A DNA stretch of 64,000 bases. Source: Prunella strophiata (Eukaryota > Chordata > Aves > Passeriformes > Prunellidae). The notes beneath the pieces were generated by a model that saw nothing but the letters and a program-made list of their open reading frames with translations, was not told where the DNA came from and ran no database searches. Position numbers and translations under genes: made by a program. Location: NCBI GenBank assembly GCA_036583965.1, contig JAZBQD010000019.1:2595006-2659005 (forward strand), written 5' to 3'. Positions 47,601-53,756 of this stretch are shown piece by piece; the stretch's first letter is position 1, and every line of letters begins with the position of its first letter.

Positions 47601-50600
47601 GCTGGTGTTTTTTATTCATAAACCTTTCAGGTGTCCATTAAGGAGAGGAGACTTCACAGGCAGAGCAACACTAATATTTAGAATTGATCTTGCAAGGAGT
47701 GGAGCTGAAATCCTTGGAAGATAACACAGCAAAGTCTATTTAATGGTGAAGAGAGCCCCTGGGGTGAATCCCAGACACATTTGCAGGCTGAAACCACTTT
47801 AAAAAAAGAGCTTGAAGTGCTACAACCACAACTGCATGGGAGAACTGCTGTGCCAGTCCTCAGGTGACATCCCACCCTCTCCCAGGTGACACAAAGGAGA
47901 TAGTGGAGGAGCTAAGGGAACAATGGAGGTTAAATCAGTTGCACAATCTCTTATCCCAGCTTCAATTCACAAAAAACCCCAAGGCTTCAGGAGATGTCAT
48001 CACTGCCTGCCACTGTCAGTCTGTCTGAGGGCAGAGGGTTTGCTCTGACATTTATCCATGTCAGCTCTCCTGCCCATCCCAGGGCACTAAAATAGGGATG
48101 CCACCACACCATCCATCCTTAACCCCTTCTGGTCCAAAAGGACATCTATAGTTCCAAATCTTGCTGGGTTTTTTTTTCCTCCCACTTATCTATTTTCCTC
48201 AGGTAAAAGCCCAAAAAGGTGCTCAGTGCCCCCAGCAAACCCTGGGAGCTGGAGTCACCTGCCACCCATATCCTGCCTGTAAAAAATCCCAGACAGAAAT
48301 CCACATTTCCATCACAAAACTTCTATCCACAGACTTTCTGAATCTGCTCAGTGCACATTTAGGTCATCTGTCTTAGGCTGTGCCTCTGCCAGACACCATT
48401 TGTCCCCCCTGCCCTGTTTCTGTCAGCTATTCCTTTATTCCCATGACCAGACAGAGCATCCCCCATGTATCCCACAGAATTCCATAAACACCACAGAGCT
48501 CCTCCCAAGTGTGTTTCAAAAAAAGCAAGATTTTTTTAATTCCATGTGTTTAAAACAGCCTCAAGTTGACAACAACAATAACCTGTGTTCACTTCCTTCC
48601 TTCCTCTGCTCCCAGTCATTTTAAACCTCGCTTTATTTTTTTTTGTTTGTAAGTCAATAGTGGCAAAATTCCTAAAAAACCCTGAGAGAGCACCAGGAGT
48701 TTCCAGCACAGACCCCAGCCCTCACACAGCAACTAAATGCTGCTGCTCTTAAAACCTCAGCAGTTTTTTGCTTATTTTTCAGGGATGACTTTGCCAAGAA
48801 CTTGGCACGGCTCAATTAATGGAGTGGCTTAATCCAGCGGGTGATGAATAACAGGGGAGCCAACAGGTCATTGCAATTCACTTGAGTTACCAGAATCCCT
48901 ATCTGCTGCTTGGGCTTCCTCCAACCCCTGCCTGCATCAGCCACAGATTTTAATTGCCTGTTCCCAAAGAGTGCAACTGCAGCTCTGTGCAGGCAGGGAC
49001 TGAGTCCATGGGATTTATGGATATATGCAGCTCTGAAGTTAAGGAGGAAAAATTTTGCTGGGCTCCTGCTTCATCCCAACAGTATATTTACTGCACTCTT
49101 CCTCCTACAAGCATCAATAAATGCTGGTGTAAATCAAGATTTTTCCCTTTTCCAAGCTCTCCTTGCTGCTGGGAGGAGGGAAGGCATTTTTTTCTCCCTG
49201 TTCACTGATGGTGAAGAGCTCCTAGCAGCACCCTACAACCACAGTGTGACTCATCTGCTGCAGATTCTCACTGATATCCTAAACTTCAGTGGAACTCCAG
49301 GCAGGCCAGAGAAATCTCCTTTGCAAAGCCTGCAGGATTTGTCCCAAAGGATGGAGCAGGCAAACCCCAGCCTAAGGCACTGACCCACCTTCCTTCCTCC
49401 CCCCACAGTGTGAACAGCCCATGGGGGATCCCACAGGGAAACACAGAACTGCAAGGAAACTTTATTTTGAGGAAATTTCCTTAAAACTCACCGCAGAAAA
49501 TCTGCTTGGCAGGAAGAAGAATAATTTCTTTTAACACCGAAAGTTGTTGAAGTAAGGAATTAAACAGAGGAATGACAGGGAGGAAAAGGTTAAAAATTCA
49601 GGGAAAGGGTTTAGATGTGGAAAAATTGCAAAATGAATTGATGCAGAGGCTGGATGAAGGGAGGCATTGAGGAGCACGGGAGGATGAAGGAACGAGCCCC
49701 GTCCCACCCGACCCCGCTCAGCTGGCAGCAGCTCAAAGAAGAGCCATAAAAATAATGAGAGGGCTGGAAGAGCTGACACGCAGCAAGATTAAAAGGAACT
49801 GAGCACGTATAGCTCGGCTGGGCAACGAAAGCCAAGGGGAGAGGGAAGGCAGCAGCCAGAGATATCCATGGATGTGACCATCGCGGGAAGGGAGGCGCTG
49901 AAGGAAGGCTGAGCCCCCCGGGGAGCTCCAGCCCCTCTCCCCACGCCGCTGCGGCCGCCGCATTCCTTCCCTCTCATACAATCCCTAATTTAACAAGTGG
50001 AGAGGACCCGGGCAAACATTTCGGGGGGGATGGATTACGTCAGGAGCTAATTTAGGTGCTCGCCGGGCTCCGGCCCCGAGCACATGCCTGGCTTTGCACA
50101 CACGCTTCGGCCCTGCGTCTGCTCCTCCAGCATCACCCTGAAACCGAGGGGAGCATCGCTCCTCCACTCACGGGTGGACTTGTTGATCACCTCTAGAAAG
50201 CTGGCTTGCTTTTTCCCCAGCCAACTTCAGCAAAACTTTCTGCACCTCCAAACCAAAAACAACAAACCAGAATAAAATCAAGTTTTCGGGGAGTTCAGGC
50301 TACCTCCAGCACGAGACCCTTTGATGCGGGCGCTCGCTTCCTTTGGAAACCCAGCGTATTTATATCCATCTCTTCCTTCCTGCGACTCCGAGATAATTAA
50401 TAAATCAAAACCTAAGCACGGGGGAAGAGATGGGCTTTTTAAAGCCACACGCGGGCTCCGCAGCGGAGCGGGACCTGCAGCTGACAGCTCCGCTACTCCC
50501 ACAGCCGCAGGCACGCGCGGGACCTGCACCGCTGAGTAAACACGGCCGAGCCATAAAGAGCCGATAAAAAGACAAGGGGAGGAGGTTCGGGCGGGCAGGG

Positions 50601-53462
50601 CTCCCCGCTTTCGGCGGGGACCGAGCCCCAGACAAACGGGCTCTTTGTGCAGGTGTGCTCCCAAAGGCACCGCACACCGCCGTGTCCCCGGGTCCCACAT
50701 CACCCCACTGATCGCCCCACGGGCCCTCGGCAGCGCTTTGCTCGCACGGAACTTCAGGATGGAGTTTTGGAGTGAAATGTGGAGCGCCCGCAAGCAAACC
50801 CCCACCCCCAAGGCGAAAACGGAGCTGTTTCCTATTCTTGTAAAAATCCCCGGGAATTAAAGCACAATCCTGGAGCAGAGTGCTGGAGCACAGCACTGGA
50901 GCAGAGTGCTGGAGCACAGCACTGGAGCAGAGTGCTGGAGCACAGCACTGGAGCAGAGTGCTGGGAGCTGGGCACTGCACTGGGAATTAAAGCACAATCC
51001 TGGAGCAGAGTGCTGGGAGCTGGGCACTGCACTGGGAATTAAAGCACAATCCTGGAGCAGAGTGCTGGGAGCTGGGCACTGCACTGGGAATTAAAGCACA
51101 ATCCTGGAGCAGAGTGCTGGGAGCTGGGCACTGCACTGGGAATTAAAGCACAATCCTGGAGCAGAGTGCTGGGAGCTGGGCACTGCACTGGGAATTAAAG
51201 CACAATCCTGGAGCAGAGTGCTGGGAGCTGGGCACTGCACTGGGAATTAAAGCACAATCCTGGAGCAGAGTGCTGGGAGCTGGGCACTGCACTGGGAATT
51301 AAAGCACAATCCTGGAGCAGAGTGCTGGAGCACAGCACTGGAGCAGAGTGCTGGGAGCTGGGCACTGCACTGGGAATTAAAGCACAATCCTGGAGCAGAG
51401 TGCTGGGAGCTGGGCACTGCACTGGGAATTAAAGCACAATCCTGGAGCAGAGTGCTGGGAGCTGGGCACTGCACTGGGAATTAAAGCACAATCCTGGAGC
51501 AGAGTGCTGGAGCACAGCACTGGAGCAGAGTGCTGGGAGCTGGGCACTGCACTGGGAATTAAAGCACAATCCTGGAGCAGAGTGCTGGAGCACAGCACTG
51601 GAGCAGAGTGCTGGGAGCTGGGCACTGCACTGGGAATTAAAGCACAATCCTGGAGCAGAGTGCTGGAGCACAGCACTGGAGCAGAGTGCTGGGAGCTGGG
51701 CACTGCACTGGGAATTAAAGCACAATCCTGGAGCAGAGTGCTGGGAGCTGGGCACTGCACTGGGAATTAAAGCACAATCCTGGAGCAGAGTGCTGGGAGC
51801 TGGGCACTGCACTGGGAATTAAAGCACAATCCTGGAGCAGAGTGCTGGAGCACAGCACTGGAGCAGAGTGCTGGAGCACAGCACTGGAGCAGAGTGCTGG
51901 AGCACAGCACTGGAGCAGAGTGCTGGGAGCTGGGCACTGCACTGGGAATTAAAGCACAATCCTGGAGCAGGGTGCTGGGAGCTGGGCACTGCACTGGGAA
52001 TTAAAGCACAATCCTGGAGCAGAGTGCTGGAGCACAGCACTGGAGCAGAGTGCTGGGAGCTGGGCACTGCACTGGGAATTAAAGCACAATCCTGGAGCAG
52101 AGTGCTGGAGCACAGCACTGGAGCAGAGTGCTGGGAGCTGGGCACTGCACTGGGAATTAAAGCACAATCCTGGAGCAGAGTGCTGGAGCACAGCACTGGA
52201 GCAGAGTGCTGGGAGCTGGAGCACAGCACTGGAGCAGAGTGCTGGAGCACAGCACTGGAGCAGAGTGCTGGGAGCTGGGCACTGCACTGGGAATTAAAGC
52301 ACAATCCTGGAGCAGGGTGCTGGGAGTTAAAGCACAATCCTGGAGCAGAGTAGCAGAGTGCTGGAGCACAGCAATGGGTGCTCAGGCTGGAGCACAGCAC
52401 TGGGTGCTCAGGCACTGCACTGGGGCAGGATACTGGGAGCTAAAGCCCAGTACTGGGAGAGGGTGCTGGACCTAAGTCACAATACTGGAGAAGGGTGCTG
52501 GGTGCTGGAGCACAGCACTGGGTGCTCAGGATATCCTGCACTGGGGCAGGATACTGGGAGCTAAAGCCCAGTACTGGGAGAAGGTGCTGGGAGACAAAAG
52601 TCCAGTCCTGGAGCACTGTACTGGAGCAGGGGTGCTGGGAGCTAAAGCAGGGTACTGGGTCAGGGTACTGGGTCAGGGGGCTGGGAGCTGAAGCAGGTAC
52701 TGGAGCAGAGTGCTGGGGGCTAAACTGGGGTACTCTGGGGTACACTGGGCAGGGGGCTGGGAGCTGGAGCACAGCACTGGAGCAGAGTGCTGGGAGCTGG
52801 GCACTGCACTGGGAATTAAAGCACAATCCTGGAGCAGAGTGCTGGGAGCTGGGCACTGCACTGGGCAGAATGCTTGGAGTTAAAGCACAATCCTGGAGCA
52901 GGGTGCTGGGAGCTGGGCACTGCACTGGGAAGGGTGCTGGGAGTTAAAGCACAATCCTGGAGCAGAGTGCTGGGAGCTGGGCACTGCACTGGGAATTAAA
53001 GCACAATCCTGGAGCAGGGTGCTGGGAGTTAAAGCACAATCCTGGAGCAGGGTGCTGGGAGCTGGAGCACAGCACTGGAGCAGAGTGCTGGGAGCTGGGC
53101 ACTGCACTGGGAAGGGTGCTGGGAGTTAAAGCACAATCCTGGAGCAGAGTGCTGGGAGTTGGGCACTACACTGGGAATTAAAGCACAGTCCTGGAACAGA
53201 GTGTTGGGAGCTGGGCACCGCACTGGGAGTTAAAGCACAATCCTGGAGCAGGGTGCTGAGCACCGGGAGGATGCCGGGCTGGCCGAGGGGTCCCGGGGCA
53301 CTCACCGAGCTTCTCGACGAGGCGCAGCATGACGCCGCCGATGTGGATCTCGCCGGTGACCCTCAGGGTGACGTCGCGGCCCAGGTCGGTGACATGGACG
53401 CTCAGCTCCCACGTCCCGTCGGCGTAGCAGCCGTCCGGCATGCGGATCCCGTCCAGCGCCAT
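2441..53462 (-). CDS. FERMT2: Fermitin family member 2 (kindlin-2), multi-exon gene
   Basis: Kindlin-2 binds the membrane-distal NPxY region of integrin beta tails and, with talin, activates integrins at focal adhesions. The minus-strand exons, read in order, give the kindlin order F0, F1, F2 split by a PH domain, then F3, ending in the family C-terminus (…[10 protein letters not shown]). Exon lengths and phases sum to the 680 residues I recall for mammalian kindlin-2 if the missing E4 (residues about 131-176) is added. All located junctions are GT-AG. The integrin-contact pair Gln614-Trp615 is present in E14. Oddities: E4 is not in the window; E7 and E13 carry +1 and E14 carries +2 bases; a 33-nt cassette lies between the E4 position and E5. 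Kindlin-1 and -3 are less likely: the F0 start ([11 protein letters not shown]), the SIYSS-like F1 loop and the F3 end match kindlin-2. Coordinates span coding start to stop, introns included. Confidence 0.97.
2776..3172 (+). mobile_element. CR1 LINE 3' fragment (longer copy)
   Basis: It begins upstream with GGTGAGCTGGGAGAGCTGG-type sequence and ends CCCAAACCATTCTGGGATCC. It lies in the last FERMT2 intron. Confidence 0.9.
4105..4440 (+). mobile_element. CR1 LINE 3' fragment
   Basis: Runs from GGGACTCCAGGAGAGCTGGA to a slightly decayed end (CCAACCCATTTGGGATTCC). It stops ~60 bp from the E14 donor. Confidence 0.88.
4502..4645 (-). CDS. FERMT2: FERMT2 E14 (residues 576-623; F3), two +1 insertions
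   Basis: Acceptor GTGCCAG|GTTCC, donor AAAATG|GTGAG. It encodes [21 protein letters not shown], then shifts at 4581 (extra base between Asp597 and Ala598). The shifted frame carries the expected [19 protein letters not shown] second extra base at 4523 follows Asn616, before VNWEIKM. Length is 144 nt versus 142 needed. The F3 integrin-contact residues Gln614-Trp615 are encoded. Two +1 shifts in one exon with perfect splice sites and otherwise conserved codons favour sequence error. Confidence 0.95.
4777..4848 (+). mobile_element. Short CR1 3' end at the left edge of the CCCAA array
   Basis: GGGATGTCCTTGCCCATGGC … GAGGCTCCTTCCAACCCAA; the terminal CCAACCCAA passes directly into the pentamer array. 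Confidence 0.8.
4843..6016. repeat. (CCCAA)n-type pentanucleotide array
   Basis: About 1.17 kb of CCCAA units interspersed with CCAAT, GCAAT and ACAAC variants, in the intron between E14 and E13. The transcript strand is GGGTT-rich. All frames stay open for long stretches, giving spurious Asn-Pro-Thr-Gln proteins on plus and Gly-Leu/Trp-rich proteins on minus. Its left end is fused to a CR1 3' end. Confidence 0.97.
6095..6220 (-). CDS. FERMT2: FERMT2 E13 (residues 535-576), +1 frameshift
   Basis: Acceptor CCGCAG|ATCACG, donor GCAAG|GTGGG. It reads [20 protein letters not shown], then [12 protein letters not shown]. One extra base at about 6123-6125 then shifts the frame ahead of the expected EFGITHF segment, which is present in the next frame. 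Length is 126 nt versus 125 required by the neighbouring phases. If Pro566 was CCG, the extra base again falls inside a CpG. Domain: end of F2 into F3. Confidence 0.94.
6720..6872. repeat. A-rich intronic tract
   Basis: The plus strand is A-rich with AAAACC and a 19-nt A run near 6827-6845. It is T-rich on the FERMT2 transcript, about 500 bp upstream of neither splice site, so a splicing role is not suggested. Confidence 0.8.
6990..7225 (+). mobile_element. CR1-like fragment, divergent subfamily
   Basis: It ends GATCCTTGTGGATCCCTTCC and CTCAGGATGTTCTGTGATTC, a different 3' end from the common copies here; a similar end occurs at 30715-30812. Confidence 0.65.
8960..9181 (-). CDS. FERMT2: FERMT2 E12 (residues 461-534; PH C-terminus and F2)
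   Basis: A 222-nt, phase-0 exon with acceptor GGGCAG|GAGACG and donor AAGCAG|GTAGG. It encodes [20 protein letters not shown] through [10 protein letters not shown]. It contains the C-terminal PH helix ([12 protein letters not shown]) and the return to F2. The frame is intact. Confidence 0.97.
9512..9618 (-). CDS. FERMT2: FERMT2 E11 (residues 425-460; PH domain)
   Basis: A 107-nt exon with acceptor TTGCAG|GATGTG and donor GACAAC|GTAAG. It encodes [19 protein letters not shown] through EIWLRCDN, the central PH strands. The frame is intact. Confidence 0.97.
9805..9893. repeat. 27-bp tandem repeat, 3 copies
   Basis: AAGTGTCAGGAAAATGTCCC units start at 9813, 9840 and 9867 in the intron between E11 and E10. 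The third copy has two changes. Confidence 0.9.
10085..10235 (+). mobile_element. CR1 3' fragment, diverged
   Basis: GATGGGCTTTAAAGTCCCTTCC followed by AAGCCAAACCATTGAGGGATTCCATGATT. Confidence 0.75.
10715..10786 (+). mobile_element. CR1 3' terminal fragment
   Basis: GGTCCCCTCCAACCCAAACC, then ATTCTGTGGTTC; only the last ~70 bp remain. Confidence 0.75.
11032..11156 (-). CDS. FERMT2: FERMT2 E10 (residues 383-425; PH domain, first half)
   Basis: A 125-nt exon with acceptor CCTGCAG|GCCCAAG and donor GAGAG|GTAAGAG. It encodes [18 protein letters not shown] through PAHQMNLR. This is the first strands of the PH domain, which in kindlin-2 binds phosphoinositides through the basic residues of this segment. 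The frame is intact. The Pro in KGYKPYW differs from the Gln I recall in mammals. Confidence 0.97.
11157..13325 (-). other. FERMT2 intron between E10 and E9
   Basis: One CR1 (11812-12038) and a (TTTG)n run near 12483. The rest is unremarkable unique sequence. Confidence 0.85.
11812..12038 (+). mobile_element. CR1 LINE 3' fragment
   Basis: Well preserved from GATGGGATATTATGAAG to CACTCTGGAATTCTATGATT. Confidence 0.88.
13326..13375 (-). CDS. FERMT2: FERMT2 E9 (residues 367-383)
   Basis: A 50-nt exon with acceptor TTCCAG|GGTGAC and donor TTCAA|GTAAG. It encodes [16 protein letters not shown] plus two bases of Lys383, the linker leading into the PH domain. The frame is intact. Confidence 0.95.
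13376..14959 (-). other. FERMT2 intron between E9 and E8
   Basis: Unique, partly AT-rich sequence with a T-run at 13800-13820. No gene or clear mobile element seen. Confidence 0.85.
14960..15094 (-). CDS. FERMT2: FERMT2 E8 (residues 322-366)
   Basis: A 135-nt, phase-0 exon with acceptor CTTGCAG|TACCAC and donor ATCCTG|GTGAGG. It encodes [16 protein letters not shown] through [12 protein letters not shown], in F2 just before the PH insertion. The frame is intact. The 43-bp minisatellite begins about 10 bp upstream of its acceptor on the transcript side. Confidence 0.97.
15105..15800. repeat. 43-bp minisatellite, ~15 copies, with internal palindrome
   Basis: Units of 43 bp (GGCCAGGGTCACACTGGGTG, then CTCCTGTGACCCCAGGGGAT and CAT), some 50-54 bp through an added AGGATCCCA/AGGATCACAC segment. 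Each has the inverted pair GGGTCACA / TGTGACCC around an 11-nt loop. It starts about 10 bp from the E8 acceptor, in the preceding intron. Confidence 0.95.
15985..16262 (-). mobile_element. CR1 LINE fragment (old subfamily)
   Basis: AGGTTGGAAGGGACCTCTGG, the TCCAGCAGGGCCACCTGGAG block and CTGATGTGCAGAGGGACCCT mark an older CR1 read on minus. Confidence 0.85.
16290..16440 (+). mobile_element. CR1 LINE 3' fragment
   Basis: Starts at CCTGGAAGTGTCCAAGGCC and ends CCATTGTAGGATTCTATG. It is head to head with the preceding minus copy. Confidence 0.85.
17055..17268 (+). mobile_element. CR1 LINE 3' fragment
   Basis: GATGGGATGTTGGGAAGGAA to CCATTCTGGGATTCCATAAT, ~80 bp short of the E7 donor. Confidence 0.85.
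17349..17457 (-). CDS. FERMT2: FERMT2 E7 (residues 286-321), +1 frameshift
   Basis: Acceptor TGCCGCAG|TACGAC, donor CTGCAG|GTGAG. The exon reads [25 protein letters not shown], then loses frame. Its length is 109 nt where 108 is needed. The expected [11 protein letters not shown] tail is present in the next frame. The extra base lies at about 17381-17383. If Thr310 was ACG, the insertion is one base inside a CpG. Splice sites are intact, so I read this as a sequence error or recent allele, not decay. Domain: start of F2. Confidence 0.94.
17525..17614 (+). mobile_element. CR1 3' terminal fragment
   Basis: TGTCCCTGCCCGTGGCAGGG to CTCTGGGATTCTGTGATC, in the 426-bp intron between E7 and E6. Confidence 0.8.
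17884..17986 (-). CDS. FERMT2: FERMT2 E6 (residues 251-285)
   Basis: A 103-nt exon with acceptor CCACAG|GTGGCTGG and donor CCAAAG|GTACAG. It encodes [20 protein letters not shown] through FFDLNPK, the F1-F2 transition. The frame is intact. It is separated from E5 by an intron of only 120 bp. Confidence 0.97.
18107..18332 (-). CDS. FERMT2: FERMT2 E5 (residues ~176-251; F1 loop)
   Basis: A 226-nt exon with acceptor GGTAG|GAAATATC and donor CCAAGG|GTGAGT. It encodes [20 protein letters not shown] through LLDKAKINQ, the serine/proline-rich kindlin-2 F1-loop segment and the return into the F1 fold. The frame is intact. The first codon is completed by the preceding exon (Gly). Confidence 0.97.
18776..18808 (-). 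CDS. FERMT2: Candidate FERMT2 in-frame 33-nt microexon
   Basis: Seen directly: a run of about 40 pyrimidines (CTTTCTCTC…CCCTCTCTATAG) ends in an acceptor at 18809-18810, and a donor AAAG|GTGAGC follows 33 nt later. The phase is symmetrical (1-1). Read in the E4/E5 frame it adds eleven residues ([10 protein letters not shown] plus a Gly) immediately before the E5 sequence [10 protein letters not shown], inside the disordered F1 loop. I infer an alternatively spliced cassette. I do not recall with certainty an equivalent mammalian isoform, so function is not assigned. Confidence 0.6.
19288..19442 (+). mobile_element. CR1 3' fragment
   Basis: GAGGTTGTGGCTGCCCCATG to CCATCCCAAACCATCC; an AAGTCCCTT motif is doubled near the end. 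Confidence 0.8.
20300..20380 (+). mobile_element. CR1 3' terminal fragment with octamers
   Basis: AGGGTCCCTTCCAGCTTGAG, then CTGTGATTCTGTGATT, the diagnostic 3' microrepeats. Confidence 0.75.
22049..23868. repeat. 11-bp polypyrimidine minisatellite, ~165 copies
   Basis: The unit CTCCCCCTTTT repeats head to tail for 1.82 kb, nearly without change. Variants (CCATTTT, CCGTTTT) occur at about 22155-22195 and decay occurs at the right edge. On the FERMT2 RNA strand it is GGGGGAGAAAA, with G5 blocks separated by six bases. It lies in the intron where E4 was expected. Confidence 0.98.
24180..24380. repeat. AT-rich stretch grading into (AGAAAT)n
   Basis: TA-rich sequence becomes AGAAAT hexamers, about ten clean copies at 24320-24378. 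Confidence 0.9.
24925..25240 (+). mobile_element. CR1 LINE 3' fragment
   Basis: GAGAGCTGGGGGTGCTCCCC to AACCCAAACCATCCTGTGAT; a GGGATGGGATGGGATG slippage lies at 25180-25198. Confidence 0.9.
25978..26092 (-). mobile_element. CR1 3' fragment
   Basis: CCCAGAATGGTTTGGGTTGG at the 3' end, then the GTCCAATCTGGCCTTGAACA block. Confidence 0.85.
26875..27102 (+). mobile_element. CR1 LINE 3' fragment
   Basis: GATGGGATCTTGGGAAGGAA to AACCATTCTGGGATTCTATG, intact 3' end. Confidence 0.9.
27568..27712 (-). mobile_element. CR1 3' fragment
   Basis: ATCCCAGAAGGGTTTGGGTT to GGACACTTCCAGGGATCCAG. Confidence 0.88.
29815..30012 (-). mobile_element. CR1 fragment (old subfamily)
   Basis: CAGAGTCACTGAGGCTGGAA, the AGCACTGAGTGCCACATCCA block and GGGAATCCACCACCTCCCTG. 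Confidence 0.82.
30715..30812 (+). mobile_element. CR1-like 3' end
   Basis: GAGTTGGACTTGATCCTTGT then AGGATATTCTGTGATTCC. Confidence 0.75.
32058..32225 (-). mobile_element. CR1 3' fragment
   Basis: ATCCCAGAATCCCAGAATGG (two terminal microrepeats) to CACAGCTTCTCTGGGCACCC. Confidence 0.9.
32685..32750. repeat. ~33-bp direct repeat, 2 copies
   Basis: CATTTTGTGCCCATTTTGG then TTCATCTTGGG occurs twice in succession. Confidence 0.85.
33933..34100 (-). mobile_element. CR1 3' fragment with terminal microrepeats
   Basis: Three microrepeat units (ATCATAGAATCACAAAATCAC) precede AGAATAGTTTGGGTTGGGAG. Confidence 0.9.
34135..34260. repeat. TA-rich microsatellite region
   Basis: TATATA runs and T-runs just past the end of a CR1 fragment. 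Similar TA tracts occur at 8036-8070, 25870-25900, 26095-26165 and 39592-39650. Confidence 0.85.
35981..36214 (-). CDS. FERMT2: FERMT2 E3 (residues 53-131; F0 to F1)
   Basis: A 234-nt exon with acceptor GTCGTAG|ATGTC and donor TTCA|GTAAGTG. It encodes [19 protein letters not shown] through SDICKTF without interruption, completing F0 and entering F1. It ends on the first base of a codon that E4 should complete (Asn131). E5 and the microexon begin in the same phase as E4, so splicing E3 straight to either keeps the frame. Confidence 0.97.
37245..37340 (+). mobile_element. CR1-like 3' end
   Basis: AGTTGGACTGGATGGTCCTC then CAGGATATTCCATGATCCTG. Confidence 0.75.
38345..38763 (+). mobile_element. 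CR1 LINE fragment cut by the assembly gap
   Basis: Extends further 5' than most copies (AAGATGATCAGAGGGATGGA, AGCCTGGAGAAAAGC) and is interrupted by the N block within GGATGGTGGAAGGTGTC; the true 3' end is not visible. Confidence 0.9.
38764..39263. other. Assembly gap (500 N)
   Basis: Exactly 500 unknown bases, a placeholder size. It interrupts a plus-oriented CR1 on its left and abuts a purine microsatellite on its right. It lies between FERMT2 E3 and E2, so by collinearity it should not contain E4. Confidence 0.99.
39264..39486. repeat. Purine microsatellite (GGAAA/GGAAG) bordering the assembly gap
   Basis: Imperfect GGAAA and GGAAGGAAA units run from the first base after the N block to 39486. 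The array is probably larger than shown and continues into the gap. Confidence 0.95.
40308..40765 (-). mobile_element. CR1 LINE fragment
   Basis: CATGGAATCCCAGAATGGTT at the 3' end, through CTCTCCAGCTCTCTTGGATC to GGATTTGCTCCAGCAGCTCC. Confidence 0.9.
41372..41410. repeat. 10-bp repeat (CCTTTTATTG), 4 copies
   Basis: Four adjacent copies in the first coding intron. Confidence 0.9.
41695..41772 (-). mobile_element. CR1 internal fragment
   Basis: ATTATCCCTGGTTGCTCCAA to GGCCGTGGACACTTCCATGG. Confidence 0.7.
42291..42502. repeat. Perfect (AAGGG)n microsatellite, ~42 copies
   Basis: 212 bp of uninterrupted AAGGG on the plus strand in the first coding intron of FERMT2; the transcript reads CCCTT. 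Flanks are ordinary intron sequence. Confidence 0.98.
42895..43080 (+). mobile_element. CR1 3' fragment
   Basis: GGCACTGGCACAGGGTGCCC to AACCATTCCAGGATTCTATG. Confidence 0.88.
44389..45585. repeat. Tandem triplication of a ~400-bp block
   Basis: Three near-identical copies start at 44389, 44781 and 45190 (AAATAATCCCTCATCTTTCC), spaced 392 and 409 bp. Each holds a T-run, a minus-oriented CR1 3' fragment and an A-rich tail (GGAAAAGAAAAAAA). Copies differ mainly in homopolymer length and scattered substitutions, implying recent duplication. Confidence 0.95.
44530..44655 (-). mobile_element. CR1 3' fragment, copy 1 of the triplication
   Basis: AATCATGGAATCACAGAGTGG onward. It lacks the AGGGACCTTAA segment seen in the other two copies. 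Equivalent fragments lie at 44930-45060 and 45330-45458. Confidence 0.8.
46880..47425 (-). mobile_element. CR1 LINE fragment, one of the longest here
   Basis: AGAGAATCCCAGAATGGTTT at the 3' end, the CCAGTCCCTCTGCAGCTCTC and GGATTTGCTCCAGCAGCTCC blocks, reaching GCAGCCTCCTCCTGCCTCGT. Confidence 0.92.
49900..50850. promoter_or_regulatory. CpG-rich, repeat-poor patch in the first coding intron
   Basis: Sequence from about 49.9 kb to the start of the minisatellite is CpG-rich and free of recognisable CR1. It includes forkhead-like GTAAACA (in GAGTAAACACGG, ~50535), an AT-rich homeobox-like TAATTAATAAATC (~50395) and a GATA-like AGATAA. It could be an intronic enhancer, an alternative promoter or the shore of the main island. 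No exon was recognised in it. Confidence 0.35.
50852..53265. repeat. 52-bp minisatellite with 26-bp sub-unit, intron of FERMT2
   Basis: The basic unit is 52 bp (GGAATTAAAGCACAATCCTG, then GAGCAGAGTGCTGGGAGCTG and GGCACTGCACTG). Many units carry extra 26-bp modules (GAGTGCTGGAGCACAGCACT plus GGAGCA). The 50.9-52.4 kb part is nearly homogeneous; 52.4-52.76 kb is diverged; the rest is mixed. The array is contiguous, with no unique spacers. It ends about 40 bp from the E2 donor. Confidence 0.97.
53306..53462 (-). CDS. FERMT2: FERMT2 E2, first coding exon (residues 1-53)
   Basis: The start codon at 53460-53462 sits in a strong Kozak context (G at -3, G at +4). The exon encodes 52 residues beginning [16 protein letters not shown] and ending LVEKL plus the first base of Asp53. 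The donor reads CTCG|GTGAGTG. This is the N-terminal part of the F0 domain, a ubiquitin-like fold that contributes to membrane and focal-adhesion targeting. A CAG at 53475-53477 just upstream could be the acceptor of a non-coding first exon, but it has no pyrimidine tract, so the 5'UTR may simply be continuous. The 52/26-bp minisatellite ends about 40 bp past the donor. Confidence 0.96.
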
Positions 53463-53756
53463 GGCCCCGGCCTCCTGCGCCGCCGGCCGCGCCCGGCACG
53501 GAGCGGGAGCGGGATCAGCAGCGGCAGAGGCGGCGGGATGGGCCCGCTCCGCGCCCGGGGCAGGGCTGGGGGCGCGGTGGGGCGGGCTCGGAGCGCGGCG
53601 AGCCCCGCCGCCACAGCCGCTGCTCCTGAGGGGCCGCCGCGGGAAGAGCGGCGCGGGCGGGCAGAGCGGGAGGCGGAGGGGGAGGGAGGGAGGAGAGGGA
53701 GGAGGAGGGGGATAATAATTAAAGGAAAACGCGCCTGTGGCTGCCGGGCCCCTTGG

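Larger units (their letters stand above)
36215..53305 (-). other. First coding intron of FERMT2
   Basis: 17.1 kb containing the assembly gap, AAGGG array, triplication, CR1 copies, CpG-rich patch and 52-bp minisatellite. Unique stretches 36.3-38.3, 43.1-44.3, 45.6-46.8 and 47.5-49.7 kb show no recognisable exon or RNA gene. Confidence 0.85.

Noticed and set aside
48910..49383. 157-residue plus-strand open frame in the first coding intron
   Set aside because: No recognisable domain, no promoter or splice context, antisense to FERMT2; of a length possible by chance.
50852..53270. CRISPR-like regular repeats
   Set aside because: Units are contiguous with no unique spacers, in vertebrate intronic DNA; it is a minisatellite.
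2441..53462. FERMT2 as a pseudogene
   Set aside because: All located splice sites, the Kozak start, the stop and most codons are preserved. The only lesions are four similar single-base insertions better explained as sequence error.
53463..53482. Acceptor of a separate 5'UTR exon just upstream of the ATG
   Set aside because: A CAG is present but without a pyrimidine tract or branch-like sequence; not enough to annotate a junction.
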